Shown here: positions 31,585 to 41,402 of the stretch, piece after piece
Numbering within the stretch: the first letter of the stretch is position 1
How the letters are laid out: each line of letters starts with the position of its first letter
Source: Providencia hangzhouensis
GTDB lineage: Bacteria > Pseudomonadota > Gammaproteobacteria > Enterobacterales > Enterobacteriaceae
DNA: 64,000 bases
NCBI RefSeq assembly: GCF_029193595.2
Contig: NZ_CP135052.1
Span: 1,178,001 to 1,242,000, forward strand
Direction: 5' to 3'
Translations under genes and position numbers: made by a program
The notes under the pieces: model-generated
What the model saw: the letters and a program-made list of their open reading frames with translations, nothing else
What the model was told of the DNA's origin: nothing
The model's database searches: none

Positions 31585-33459
31585 ATGAGTATGAAAGGAC
31601 AGGAAACTCGTGGTTTCCAATCAGAAGTTAAACAACTCCTCCAATTAATGATCCACTCTCTTTATTCAAATAAAGAGATTTTCTTACGTGAATTGATCTC
31701 CAACGCATCAGATGCGGCGGATAAACTGCGTTTTCGTGCATTATCTAAACCAGAACTGTATGAAAACGATGGTGACCTGCGCGTGCGTATTAGTGCCGAT
31801 AAAGACAAAGGTACATTGACCATCAGTGATAACGGTATCGGTATGAGCCGCGAAGAGGTGATTGAAAACCTTGGAACTATCGCGAAGTCAGGCACAAAAG
31901 CATTCTTAGAGTCATTAGGTAGTGACCAAGTTAAAGATAGCCAAATGATTGGTCAATTTGGTGTGGGCTTCTATTCTGCATTTATTGTGGCTGATAAAGT
32001 GACTGTACGTAGCCGCGCAGCTGGTGCCCCTGCCGATGAAGGTGTGTTCTGGGAATCTGCTGGTGAAGGTGAATACACCATCGCTGATATTGAAAAAGCG
32101 GAGCGCGGCACCGAAATCACTTTGCATTTGCGCGATGATGAAAAGGAATATCTGGATAACTGGCGCTTACGTTCAGTGATTAGCAAATATTCTGACCATA
32201 TTGCTTTACCAGTTGAAATCGAAGAAAAAAATGAAGAAGACGGTACGGTAACTTGGGAAAAAATTAACCAAGCGAAAGCATTGTGGACTCGTAGCAAATC
32301 TGAAATTTCAGACGAAGAATACGCTGAATTCTATAAACATATTTCCCATGACTACGCAGACCCACTAACATGGTCACATAACCGTGTAGAAGGTAAGCAA
32401 GAGTATACGAGCTTGCTGTATGTGCCGTCTAAAGCGCCATTTGACCTATGGAATCGTGACCAACAGCACGGCTTGAAACTCTATGTTCAACGCGTATTTA
32501 TTATGGATGACGCAGAACAGTTTATGCCTAATTACCTGCGTTTTATTCGTGGGGTGTTGGATTCCAATGATTTACCACTGAACGTGTCTCGTGAAATACT
32601 GCAAGACAGCGCATTAACTCGTAGTTTACGCAGCGCATTAACGAAACGTGTTCTGCAAATGCTTGAGAAACTGGCTAAATCTGACACAGAAAAATACCAA
32701 ACCTTCTGGCAACAATTTGGCTTGGTGATGAAAGAAGGCCCTGCGGAAGATATGGCAAATAGTGAAACTATTGCTAAACTTCTGCGTTTTGCAACAACTC
32801 ATACCGATAGCAGCGTACAGAATGTTTCTTTAGAAGATTATGTAAGCCGCATGGTTGAAGGCCAAGATAAAATTTATTACATCACTGCAGATAGCTATGC
32901 GGCGGCGAAAGGCAGCCCACACCTTGAGCTATTCCGTAAAAAAGGTATTGAAGTCCTACTGTTATCTGACCGTATTGACGAATGGATGATGAACTATCTG
33001 TCTGAATTCGACGGTAAACAGTTCCAATCCGTGAGCAAAGCAGACGAGTCATTAGATAAGCTAGCGGATGAAAACAAAGCGGAACAAGAGGAAGCGGATA
33101 AACAATTAGAGCCATTTGTTGAACGCGTTAAATCATTCCTTGGTGAGCGTGTTAAAGAAGTTAAACTCACACATCGCTTAACGGATACGCCTGCCATTGT
33201 TACGACAGATGCGGATGAAATGAGTACACAAATGGCAAAACTGTTTGCAGCAGCAGGGCAAGCCGCGCCAGAAGTAAAATATAACTTCGAATTGAACCCA
33301 ACACATCCATTGGTGAAAAAAGCCGCAGAAGTGTCAGATGAATCTGTGTTTGCTGATTGGGTAGATGTATTGTTGGATCAAGCATTATTAGCAGAACGTG
33401 GTACATTGGAAGATCCAAACCTATTTATTCGTAAAATCAATGAATTACTTCTAAAGTAA
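31585..33459 (+). CDS. htpG: Molecular chaperone HtpG (Hsp90)
   Basis: 624-residue bacterial Hsp90. The N-terminal GHKL ATPase has [14 protein letters not shown] (Asn and Glu for Mg-ATP), DNGIGM and [11 protein letters not shown]. The middle domain has the catalytic Arg region ([11 protein letters not shown]), and the C-terminal dimerisation domain is complete. [10 protein letters not shown] could start at 31585 or at the ATG at 31591 (MKGQETRG, the E. coli start); GAGG precedes both. Preceded by a heat-shock promoter and followed by a terminator. Confidence 0.97.
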   Translation: MSMKGQETRGFQSEVKQLLQLMIHSLYSNKEIFLRELISNASDAADKLRFRALSKPELYENDGDLRVRISADKDKGTLTISDNGIGMSREEVIENLGTIAKSGTKAFLESLGSDQVKDSQMIGQFGVGFYSAFIVADKVTVRSRAAGAPADEGVFWESAGEGEYTIADIEKAERGTEITLHLRDDEKEYLDNWRLRSVISKYSDHIALPVEIEEKNEEDGTVTWEKINQAKALWTRSKSEISDEEYAEFYKHISHDYADPLTWSHNRVEGKQEYTSLLYVPSKAPFDLWNRDQQHGLKLYVQRVFIMDDAEQFMPNYLRFIRGVLDSNDLPLNVSREILQDSALTRSLRSALTKRVLQMLEKLAKSDTEKYQTFWQQFGLVMKEGPAEDMANSETIAKLLRFATTHTDSSVQNVSLEDYVSRMVEGQDKIYYITADSYAAAKGSPHLELFRKKGIEVLLLSDRIDEWMMNYLSEFDGKQFQSVSKADESLDKLADENKAEQEEADKQLEPFVERVKSFLGERVKEVKLTHRLTDTPAIVTTDADEMSTQMAKLFAAAGQAAPEVKYNFELNPTHPLVKKAAEVSDESVFADWVDVLLDQALLAERGTLEDPNLFIRKINELLLK

Positions 33460-33489
33460 TTTAATTTGATATTTTCGATATTGAGCATA

Positions 33490-33527
33490 AACCGCGCTTT
33501 TGCTTGTGCTTTAGCGTGGTTTTTTTC
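33490..33527 (+). terminator. Terminator after htpG
   Basis: 8-bp stem with one G:U pair (AACCGCGC 33490-33497, GCGTGGTT 33514-33521) and a long loop that could pair further (GCTTTTGCTTGTGC), then seven T. Confidence 0.8.
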
Positions 33528-33636
33528 TTTTGCGAAAAAAGATAAATGCGAAATCGTTTACGTGTGTTCTTGAGTAAAGCCGTATGCTAATGGTATGGTA
33601 GCTTGTTTTCTTTTCAAATTATAAAAATCTAAATAG

Positions 33637-34296
<660 letters not shown>

Positions 34297-34374
34297 TATT
34301 TGTACTTACCATGCTTTGTGTTGCAGTAATCGTAACTGCAATTCGAATTATTTTAAGTATAAGGTATTATATGG

Positions 34375-34402
34375 AGGCAGCGATGATCGCTGCCTTTGTT
34401 TT
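34375..34402 (+). terminator. Terminator after adk
   Basis: 9-bp perfect stem (AGGCAGCGA 34375-34383 and TCGCTGCCT 34387-34395), loop TGA, then TTGTTTTTT. Confidence 0.9.
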
Positions 34403-34477
34403 TTATACCACTTGGTGACAAAAATCGTTAATTAACTGTGCTAAAGTTGGGAATAATTATCAATTAGGAGTTGTTTC

Positions 34478-35443
34478 ATGTCAGAAAAAAAATACGGCAT
34501 TTTGTTAGCTAACCTAGGAACCCCTGATGCCCCAACGACCTCAGCAGTGAAACGCTATTTAGCCGAATTTCTTAGCGATAAACGCGTTATAGATGTCCCC
34601 CGCTTGATTTGGAAGCCGATTTTACATGGGGCGATTTTACCTCTTCGTTCTTCTAAAGTGGCGAAGTTATACCAATCTATATGGTTAGACGGGGGATCGC
34701 CATTATTGGTTTACTCTTTACGTCAAAAACAAAAATTAGCTGAGCTATTGCCTAATATTGCCGTAGAGATAGGCATGAGCTATGGTTCGCCTTCAATCAA
34801 AAGTGCGGTGGATAGCTTGCTAGACCAAGGCGTGACCGATTTAGTGGTTCTTCCACTGTATCCACAGTATTCTTGCACAACAACGGCTGCGGTTTATGAT
34901 GCATTAACCAGAGCGTTTGAAAGTAGACGTACCATTCCAAGCGTGCAATTCATTCGTAGTTATGCGACACACCCTGCTTATATTCAAGCTTTAGTGGCTT
35001 CGATAGAAGAAAGCTTTGCTCTGCATGGTGAACCCGATAGGCTTATATTGTCGTTCCACGGTATTCCACAGCGTTATTGTGATACAGGTGATATCTACCA
35101 GCAGGAATGTGAAAAAACGGCAGAGGCGCTCCGTGAAGCGTTAAATTACCCAAGTGATAAAGTCATGCTGACCTATCAGTCACGCTTTGGACGTGAGCCT
35201 TGGCTGATGCCATATATGGATAAAACCATGCATGAATTACCCTCCCAAGGCGTAAAGTCGGTTCAGGTCATTTGTCCTGGTTTTTCAGTTGATTGCTTAG
35301 AAACATTAGAAGAAATTAGCGAGCAAAATAAAGAGTTTTTTATGAGTAGTGGTGGTAACAAATATAATTATATACCGGCATTAAATGATAATCCGAATAG
35401 CATTCATATGATTAATTCAATAATTCAAGATGTTCTAAAGTAA
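34478..35443 (+). CDS. hemH: Ferrochelatase
   Basis: 321-residue enzyme inserting Fe2+ into protoporphyrin IX, the last step of haem synthesis, at the inner face of the membrane. N-terminal [12 protein letters not shown], the metal-site His in [15 protein letters not shown] (about residue 195) and a C-terminal [15 protein letters not shown] segment with the conserved acidic cluster. AGGAG lies just upstream of the ATG. Between adk and gsk as in E. coli, except that aes is replaced by a Wzz-like gene. Confidence 0.96.
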   Translation: MSEKKYGILLANLGTPDAPTTSAVKRYLAEFLSDKRVIDVPRLIWKPILHGAILPLRSSKVAKLYQSIWLDGGSPLLVYSLRQKQKLAELLPNIAVEIGMSYGSPSIKSAVDSLLDQGVTDLVVLPLYPQYSCTTTAAVYDALTRAFESRRTIPSVQFIRSYATHPAYIQALVASIEESFALHGEPDRLILSFHGIPQRYCDTGDIYQQECEKTAEALREALNYPSDKVMLTYQSRFGREPWLMPYMDKTMHELPSQGVKSVQVICPGFSVDCLETLEEISEQNKEFFMSSGGNKYNYIPALNDNPNSIHMINSIIQDVLK

Positions 35444-35566
35444 TCAATTCAGTAAATTAATGCAGAAAAGTTTGCTTATCGATATATCAATAAGCTGATT
35501 ATAGACTATAATCACTTATCTGAAATTATAAATGATTGAATAAATGTTATGTCTTTTGGAATTAAT

Positions 35567-36688
35567 ATGAGCAATAAGCAGCAGCCACCACAAGGTAATA
35601 TAGAGCAGAAGTCACCTTCTGCTCATCAATTTCAAATACAGCAAAACGATGAAATTGATTTAATGGCCTTGTTTTCCATTTTGTTAAAACATAAATTTTT
35701 GATTCTTATATTTACGGTTGTTTGTATCGTGGTGAGTGTTGGTGTTGTAAAACTATTACCTCAAAAATGGAGCAGTACTGCTATTGTCATTCCTCCTGCA
35801 TCTGAAGAGCTCAAAGAAGTTAACGCATTTAAAGCTCAACTGGATGTATTAGATATTCCGATTGATTTAAGTGCTCAACGTATTTTTAATGCATTTGTTG
35901 ACCAGTATCGTTCGAAAGTTAATCAAGAAAGTTATATAAGAAGTACTGATTATTACCATAATCTGGCAGAGAAAATTGACCCGAAAGATGATGTTATTGC
36001 TCAACAAAGGCTAGTAAATTCAATCATTTCTAATGATATTAAAATTCAAGATCTCTCAAAAGAGAAAAACAGTACTTCAAATGATATTGTTTTGAGCTTT
36101 ACTGCACCTTTGCCAACGGAAGCCCAAGATTTACTTGAAGGTTATATTCGCTATAGCGCATCGAAAGTAAGGCAACAGTTAAAAGTTGAAATCGACAATA
36201 TGATTTCAGAGAAACTTATTTATGCCAGTGAGTCACTAAAACGCGAAGTTAGCAAAATTCAAACTGAATACGATGTTAAGGTTGAAAGGCTTAAACGAGC
36301 CGTTGATATTGCAAAAGCAGCTGGAATTGAAAAGCCGATAGCCAGCGATTCTGTTGCTATCAATGATGACCCTGATTACCCTATTGCGTTAGGAACTGAA
36401 GCTTTAGAGAAAAAATTACTGATTGAAACCCAAAATCGTGATTTGGCATTGATGAGCGAAAATTTACAGAACCGTAAAATTTACCTTGATAATTTACAAG
36501 AAGTAACCGCTAAAGAATTAGATTTTACACCCGTTAAGTTTATTTTAACGCCAGACTTACCGTTGCATAAAGATTCACCAAAATCATCGTTAATTGTTGC
36601 ATTAAGCGCAATACTCGGTTTAATTTTGAGCTGTGCATTTGTGTTAAGTCGGGAGCTTTATCGCGATTATAAATATCAAAATCAATAA
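35567..36688 (+). CDS. Wzz/FepE-family polysaccharide chain-length regulator
   Basis: 373 residues from the ATG at 35567, chosen because a GGA lies six bases upstream; an upstream ATG at 35549 has no ribosome site. The polysaccharide co-polymerase family sets the length of O-antigen or related chains made by the Wzy polymerase. The layout is diagnostic: cytoplasmic N-terminus with DEIDLMALF, first membrane helix about 48-68 (FLILIFTVVCIVVSVGVV), a long periplasmic part with coiled coil (about 210-260), and a second membrane helix near the C-terminus preceded by the Pro-rich PLHKDSPKSSLI. It stands alone with no O-antigen genes beside it. FepE is closer in length than WzzB. The exact polymer is unknown. 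Confidence 0.88.
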   Translation: MSNKQQPPQGNIEQKSPSAHQFQIQQNDEIDLMALFSILLKHKFLILIFTVVCIVVSVGVVKLLPQKWSSTAIVIPPASEELKEVNAFKAQLDVLDIPIDLSAQRIFNAFVDQYRSKVNQESYIRSTDYYHNLAEKIDPKDDVIAQQRLVNSIISNDIKIQDLSKEKNSTSNDIVLSFTAPLPTEAQDLLEGYIRYSASKVRQQLKVEIDNMISEKLIYASESLKREVSKIQTEYDVKVERLKRAVDIAKAAGIEKPIASDSVAINDDPDYPIALGTEALEKKLLIETQNRDLALMSENLQNRKIYLDNLQEVTAKELDFTPVKFILTPDLPLHKDSPKSSLIVALSAILGLILSCAFVLSRELYRDYKYQNQ

Positions 36689-36715
36689 AATAACTTCCAA
36701 ATGACAAACAATGGG

Positions 36716-36750
36716 GCCAGTGCCTTCTTTGCAGGTGCTGGCTTTATTTT
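36716..36750 (+). terminator. Terminator after the Wzz-like gene
   Basis: 9-bp stem with two G:U pairs (GCCAGTGCC 36716-36724, GGTGCTGGC 36734-36742), then TTTATTTTA. Confidence 0.75.
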
Positions 36751-36794
36751 ATCGTGCTAGAATAGGGTGATGTTCCATTGTTAATCTTCTAATT

Positions 36795-38108
36795 ATGAAA
36801 TTCCCCGGTCAACGCAAGTCAAAACACTATTTTCCTGTTAGTCTCAGAGATCCTTTATTACAGCCTTTAAAAGAAACATTGGCGGATGATGAGAATTGTA
36901 AGTCCTATATTGTTGGTATCGACCAAACATTAGTCGATATTGAAGCGAAAGTGGATGACGACTTCATTCAGCGCTATCAATTGAGTAAGGGGCATTCGCT
37001 GGTTATTGAAGACGATGTCGCCGAAGCTTTGTATAAAGAACTTACAGATAATGCCTTGATTACTCATGAGTTTGCAGGTGGAACGATTGGCAATACGCTG
37101 CACAACTATTCGGTTTTAGCCGATGACAGGTCAGTTTTATTGGGCACAATGTGCAATAGCATCCAAATTGGTAGCTATGCGTATCGCTATTTGTGTCACA
37201 CCTCAAGTCGCATGGATTTGAATTTTCTACAAGGTGTGGATGGCCCTATCGGGCGCTGCTTTACCTTGATCACTGAAAATGGCGAGCGAACGTTTGCTAT
37301 CAGCCCTGGCCATATGAATCGCTTGCACCCAAATAGCATTCCCGAGGACATTATTGCTGGGGCTTCTGCGTTGGTATTAACGGCTTATTTAGTCCGCTGT
37401 AAACCCGGAGAAACCATGCCTGATGCGACTATGCAGGCTATTGCATATGCGAAAAAGCACAATGTCCCCGTCGTGTTAACGCTCGGAACTAAATTTGTTA
37501 TTGCTCAAGACCCTCAGTTTTGGCGTGATTTTTTAGCGGAGCATATTTCAGTAGTTGCAATGAATGAAGACGAAGCGCAGGAACTGACAGGGCTGAGTGA
37601 CCCATTACTTGCCTCTAATATGGCATTAGACTGGGTAGATTTAGTTTTATGTACGGCGGGCCCATCAGGCCTGTATATGGCAGGCTACACCGAAGACGCC
37701 TATAAACGTACGACGCAACATCCACTATTACCGGGGGCAATTGCAGAATTTAACTTGTACGAGTTTAGCCGAGCAATGCGCCAGCAAGATTGCCAAGTTC
37801 CATTACGAATTTTCTCTCATATCGAGCCTTATATGGGGGGACCTGAGAAAATAATGAACACAAATGGGGCGGGAGACGGGGCTTTATCGGCATTACTTCA
37901 CGATATTACCGCCAATTCTTACCACCGTTCTAATGTGCCTAATTCCAGTAAACATGAGCGCCAATACTTAACGTATTCTTCTTTAGCTCAAGTATGTAAA
38001 TATGCTAATCGTGTAAGTTATCAAGTATTAACTCAGCATTCGCCTCGTTTGACTCGTGGCTTACCTGAAAAAGAAGATAGCTTAGAAGAGTCTTATTGGG
38101 AACGTTAA
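36795..38108 (+). CDS. gsk: Inosine-guanosine kinase
   Basis: 437-residue PfkB-family sugar kinase phosphorylating guanosine and inosine in purine salvage. It closely follows the E. coli protein: MKFPGQRKSKHYFPV at the start, AGGTIGNTLHNYSVL, the catalytic-site TNGAGDGALSALLHDI, and the C-terminal SPRLTRGLPEKEDSLEESYW. In E. coli ybaL is next to gsk; here a seven-kilobase catabolic island lies between them. Confidence 0.96.
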   Translation: MKFPGQRKSKHYFPVSLRDPLLQPLKETLADDENCKSYIVGIDQTLVDIEAKVDDDFIQRYQLSKGHSLVIEDDVAEALYKELTDNALITHEFAGGTIGNTLHNYSVLADDRSVLLGTMCNSIQIGSYAYRYLCHTSSRMDLNFLQGVDGPIGRCFTLITENGERTFAISPGHMNRLHPNSIPEDIIAGASALVLTAYLVRCKPGETMPDATMQAIAYAKKHNVPVVLTLGTKFVIAQDPQFWRDFLAEHISVVAMNEDEAQELTGLSDPLLASNMALDWVDLVLCTAGPSGLYMAGYTEDAYKRTTQHPLLPGAIAEFNLYEFSRAMRQQDCQVPLRIFSHIEPYMGGPEKIMNTNGAGDGALSALLHDITANSYHRSNVPNSSKHERQYLTYSSLAQVCKYANRVSYQVLTQHSPRLTRGLPEKEDSLEESYWER

Positions 38109-38147
38109 AGAGAAATGATTCTCATTTTAATTAATGATATCGATTTT

Positions 38148-38190
38148 AAGGCACTTCAATATAATTGTTATTGAGGTGCCTTTCTTTTTG
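38148..38190 (+). terminator. Terminator after gsk
   Basis: 14-bp stem with one G:U pair (AAGGCACTTCAATA 38148-38161, TATTGAGGTGCCTT 38169-38182), loop of 7, then TCTTTTTG. Confidence 0.88.
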
Positions 38191-38360
38191 AACAATTATT
38201 TTGATGAGTTGTTGTCACTAAATTTTATTAATTAAGGTAATTATTTACCTTCAAATTATGTATCTATAAATAATGTAATGATTAATGATGACTAATATAG
38301 ATAACCATATAGTGAGTACAATATTAATAATTGATGAGAGTTTGAGTTAATTTCAGACTA
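38191..38360. other. Intergenic AT-rich stretch between two convergent terminators
   Basis: About 170 bases, AT-rich, between the gsk terminator and the minus-strand terminator of the EutH-like operon. No open reading frame, RNA or repeat recognised. Confidence 0.5.
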
Positions 38361-38412
38361 ATAAATAAAAGCCGTATGCTACTTTATGAGTATTCATATT
38401 TGGCATACAGCT
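38361..38412 (-). terminator. Terminator of the kinase-EutH operon
   Basis: 12-bp stem with one mismatch (AGCCGTATGCTA 38370-38381 and TGGCATACAGCT 38401-38412) and an inner pairing TATGA/TCATA. On the minus strand it is followed by a T-rich tract (plus-strand ATAAATAAAA 38361-38370). Confidence 0.7.
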
Positions 38413-38448
38413 AATTATCTTTAAATATATAAGTATGGTTAATGCTAA

Positions 38449-39699
38449 TTAATGTTGTTTAGCAACAGCGAGTTCACTTTCTTCTTTAACTATTTCGGCT
38501 GCTTTTGCATCTTCAGCTTCATAACGCATTGCCTGCGGTACTGAGATTTTAATCGCAATAAATACCGCTAAGAAGCCGCCTACCAACTTACCAAGTAAAA
38601 TAGGTAAAACGAGAGTGGGTTGGAAGTTAGCGGTGAAAGCAAGATGGTCACCGATGGTTGCCTGTGCACAAACACCGAATGCGACACATAATACTTTATC
38701 CCTCGCACGCATTTCTTTGAATAAGTGATAAGTAGCAATAATGTTTGCCATAACCATAATAAATCCTAAAGAACCCGTATCGCTCAGCTTTAAACGGTTA
38801 CTTAATGCACGTACTAAAGGCTTACAGTAGCGTTGGAACAGATAGCAAATTGGGAATGTCCCCGCTAACATAATACCGATATAGCCTGCAATTTCGATGG
38901 CGCGGAATAGCTCATTTTGGTCAGCAAATAGCGGGTCGAAGCCCCATGCGCCGAAAACTTTAGTGAATACACCAGTAAAGTGTTCAACAATGGAAAACGC
39001 TAAGACTAATTTGACGAATGCATCCATGATTTTACCGAAAATCAGGAAGCCGGTTACCATTAACATTGGGCGATATTTTAGCCCAGCAGCCAATAAGAAA
39101 CAGAATACAAACAGCGGCATCAAGTATTGCAACATGGTAAAGAAATCTAAGGTTAATTGATGTGCTGCCGGTGAGTTCGTGGAAATAATATCCCTGACAG
39201 GAATATTATTGAATGTAATCAACAGAAGCGAAGCGAGTACGCCAAATGGTATTGAGATCAACCCAGCCATTGCACCAAGCGCAAGATACTTATGATCTTT
39301 GCGATTTAACATTGTTAACCCTACAGGGATCAGGTAAACAATGGTGGCACCCGAGGTATAACCGATCAGCATTGCCGTGATCCACATATCTCGATTAGTT
39401 GTCAAAGCATCAGCTAGCTGGTAACCGCCCATATCAACCGCAATAATTGATAAAGCTGCAATGGAGACGTCTGATCCGACTGAAGAAAAGACGGGACCAA
39501 GGATGTAAGAGATTAACTGTGAGAGCAGCGGCACTGCGGCCATGATCCCCGCTTGAGCAAGAAATACAGGGCCGATAGAAAAGATCCCGTTAACAAACTC
39601 TTTCCCAAGTTCACTGGTTGGTTTCACTATGGATGCGACTGCGCCAATGATGGCTCCGCACATGATCAAATAAATAATATAATTTCCGAATTCAGCCAT
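38449..39699 (-). CDS. EutH-family membrane permease (ethanolamine-transporter-like)
   Basis: 416-residue inner-membrane protein with about ten hydrophobic segments. It resembles EutH, thought to carry ethanolamine: YIIYLIMCGAIIGAVASI at the start, the AVDMGGYQLA motif near 110, FGVCAQATIGDHLAFTA near 350, and a charged C-terminal tail. No other eut gene (ammonia-lyase, microcompartment shell) is present. It lies 22 bases downstream of a glycerol-kinase-like gene and presumably imports that kinase's substrate, so it may carry a small polyol or amino alcohol rather than ethanolamine. Substrate is inference. Confidence 0.85.
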   Translation of the reverse strand: MAEFGNYIIYLIMCGAIIGAVASIVKPTSELGKEFVNGIFSIGPVFLAQAGIMAAVPLLSQLISYILGPVFSSVGSDVSIAALSIIAVDMGGYQLADALTTNRDMWITAMLIGYTSGATIVYLIPVGLTMLNRKDHKYLALGAMAGLISIPFGVLASLLLITFNNIPVRDIISTNSPAAHQLTLDFFTMLQYLMPLFVFCFLLAAGLKYRPMLMVTGFLIFGKIMDAFVKLVLAFSIVEHFTGVFTKVFGAWGFDPLFADQNELFRAIEIAGYIGIMLAGTFPICYLFQRYCKPLVRALSNRLKLSDTGSLGFIMVMANIIATYHLFKEMRARDKVLCVAFGVCAQATIGDHLAFTANFQPTLVLPILLGKLVGGFLAVFIAIKISVPQAMRYEAEDAKAAEIVKEESELAVAKQH

Positions 39700-39721
39700 G
39701 GTAGGGTTTCCTTTTATTATT

Positions 39722-41161
39722 TTAGTGTCTTAATTGGCGAGAACGGGCAATGATGTCGCGATATTGTTCCATCACACCTTGCATATTCGTTCCATCAGGA
39801 TGTGTCACAGTAGCGTTGCGTCTTACCGCCATTTCGTGAGTGATCCCTATGCCTTTGCGAGCCAATAAGGCAGCGCCTAGTGCGGTTACTTCACGGTTTG
39901 CTGGTGCTTCAATGTCTTTTTGTAATAAATTAGCTAAAAATTGCTTAAAATATTGATTTGAAGAAAGCCCTCCATCGACTGAGATTGATTGGCCTAGCGG
40001 TGAAATTTTTTCCATTGCAAAAATAACTTCAGCGGAGCGTGCTGCTATACCTTCCAAGACAGACTGCATCATGTCTTTTTTGTCAGTATCTAATGAAAGC
40101 CCAGCCCAGAGACCTGCGGCACTGCGATCCCAGTATGGGCACCCTAAACCAGATAACGCTGGGACAAAGGCAAGACCACGTTTAATGGCGGATTCAGCCC
40201 TGAAATCACCCAGTTCATCGAATGAGTCAAACAAACCGATTTTGCGAGCCCAATTAATGGCAGATGCTGCGTTGTATACGCCACCATCTAAGCCAAAGAC
40301 AGGGGGTTGGTTGGGAAACTTCCAACAGAGTGTCGGTAATAAACCACTGTTATGAGTTTGTGGAATATCGGTGCCAGTAAGTGCTTGCAAGAACGCGCCT
40401 GTGCCGAAGGTGATTTTGGCATCACCTTTTTCACGACAACCATGGCCGAATGTGCCGGCAAATTGGTCAACAATAATGGCGGTGACTGGGGTGAGGTGCC
40501 CATCAAGATTTATTGCGCCAAAGTCACCAATATTGTCTTTAATAGGCGGCAAGCAATGGATGGGAACACCAAAAATGTCACATAGCTCTTGGTCCCACTC
40601 CAAGGTATGAATATTGAGTAATGAAGTTCGAGACGCTGAGTTGTAGTCGGTGACAAATACGCCACATAAGCGGTCGAGGAAGAATGCATCCATCGTACCA
40701 ATGCGTAATTTATTTTTATCCGCTAATGTTTTCGCACCGACAACATTTTCAATAATCCAACCCATTTTGCTGGCGGAAAAATAAGGGTCTAGCGGTAAGC
40801 CTGACTTAGACTGTACCAGCGGCTCTAACCCTGCTTCCTTGAGCATTGAGATAGTTTTTTCTGTCCGTAAGTCTTGCCAAACAATAGCATTGTATAAAGG
40901 GCGCTTGCTGTCCGCATCCCACGCCACAATACTTTCGCCTTGGTGGCAAAGCCCAATAGCATCAACCACTTCACAGCTATGTAAGCATTTAATGATATTG
41001 GCCAGTATTTCCTCTGGGTCATGTTCAACCCAACCACTATTCAATGTGATTTGTTTATGAGGAATGCTCATAGGGGAGTGATAATGGCCGCCTTCTTCAA
41101 AGACAACGACCCGGGTTCCCGTTGTTCCCTGATCGATAGCCGCATAACGTTGATTGAGCAT
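39722..41161 (-). CDS. FGGY-family kinase related to glycerol kinase
   Basis: 479-residue carbohydrate kinase. The ATP-binding DQGTTGTR near residue 9 and the C-terminal DGGLSSNQYF and EVTALGAALLA are FGGY signatures. It is close to GlpK over its length, including WVEHDPEEI, YNAIVWQ, PYFSASK, SRTSLLNIHTL and FGTGAFLQ. Of the glycerol contacts known in E. coli GlpK, Glu84, Trp103, Tyr135, Asp245, Gln246 and Phe270 have counterparts. Arg83 is replaced by Gly (HQGES where GlpK has NQRET), which points to a modified or larger substrate. Tandem GTG (41164) and ATG (41161); the ATG is used. Divergent from the FAD dehydrogenase genes. Confidence 0.88.
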   Translation of the reverse strand: MLNQRYAAIDQGTTGTRVVVFEEGGHYHSPMSIPHKQITLNSGWVEHDPEEILANIIKCLHSCEVVDAIGLCHQGESIVAWDADSKRPLYNAIVWQDLRTEKTISMLKEAGLEPLVQSKSGLPLDPYFSASKMGWIIENVVGAKTLADKNKLRIGTMDAFFLDRLCGVFVTDYNSASRTSLLNIHTLEWDQELCDIFGVPIHCLPPIKDNIGDFGAINLDGHLTPVTAIIVDQFAGTFGHGCREKGDAKITFGTGAFLQALTGTDIPQTHNSGLLPTLCWKFPNQPPVFGLDGGVYNAASAINWARKIGLFDSFDELGDFRAESAIKRGLAFVPALSGLGCPYWDRSAAGLWAGLSLDTDKKDMMQSVLEGIAARSAEVIFAMEKISPLGQSISVDGGLSSNQYFKQFLANLLQKDIEAPANREVTALGAALLARKGIGITHEMAVRRNATVTHPDGTNMQGVMEQYRDIIARSRQLRH

Positions 41162-41264
41162 CACAGTATTCCCAGTGTTATAAATGTTGTAAATAGGTCT
41201 GTTTTTTTGCTTACTATCGTTTAATCGGAAATAAAATCCACAAAAAACTCACAGTAAGTTTCAC

Positions 41265-41286
41265 TAATGTGACAAAAATCACAATA
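41265..41286. promoter_or_regulatory. CRP-cAMP binding site between the divergent catabolic operons
   Basis: TGTGA (41268-41272), six bases, TCACA (41279-41283): both half-sites are perfect matches to the CRP consensus. It lies about 105 bases from the kinase start and 120 from the dehydrogenase start, suitable for activating both divergent promoters. It implies catabolite control of the island. Confidence 0.8.
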
Positions 41287-41402
41287 AAGTAACAATGTGA
41301 GTAATTTTTTGGTTGTTGTTGTGCTTTGTGTTGTTTTAATTATTGTGATTGTGGGAATTATGTGGTTTTATGTGTGCAAGTTTTAAGTTAAGGATCTCAG
41401 CC

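Noticed and set aside
38111..38127. Fur box (AAATGATTCTCATTTT)
   Set aside because: It lies just after the gsk stop, with convergent genes on both sides, so there is no promoter for it to control.
38449..39699. Ethanolamine utilisation operon
   Set aside because: Only an EutH-like permease is present; no EutBC, cofactor or shell genes, and its partner is a glycerol-kinase-like enzyme.
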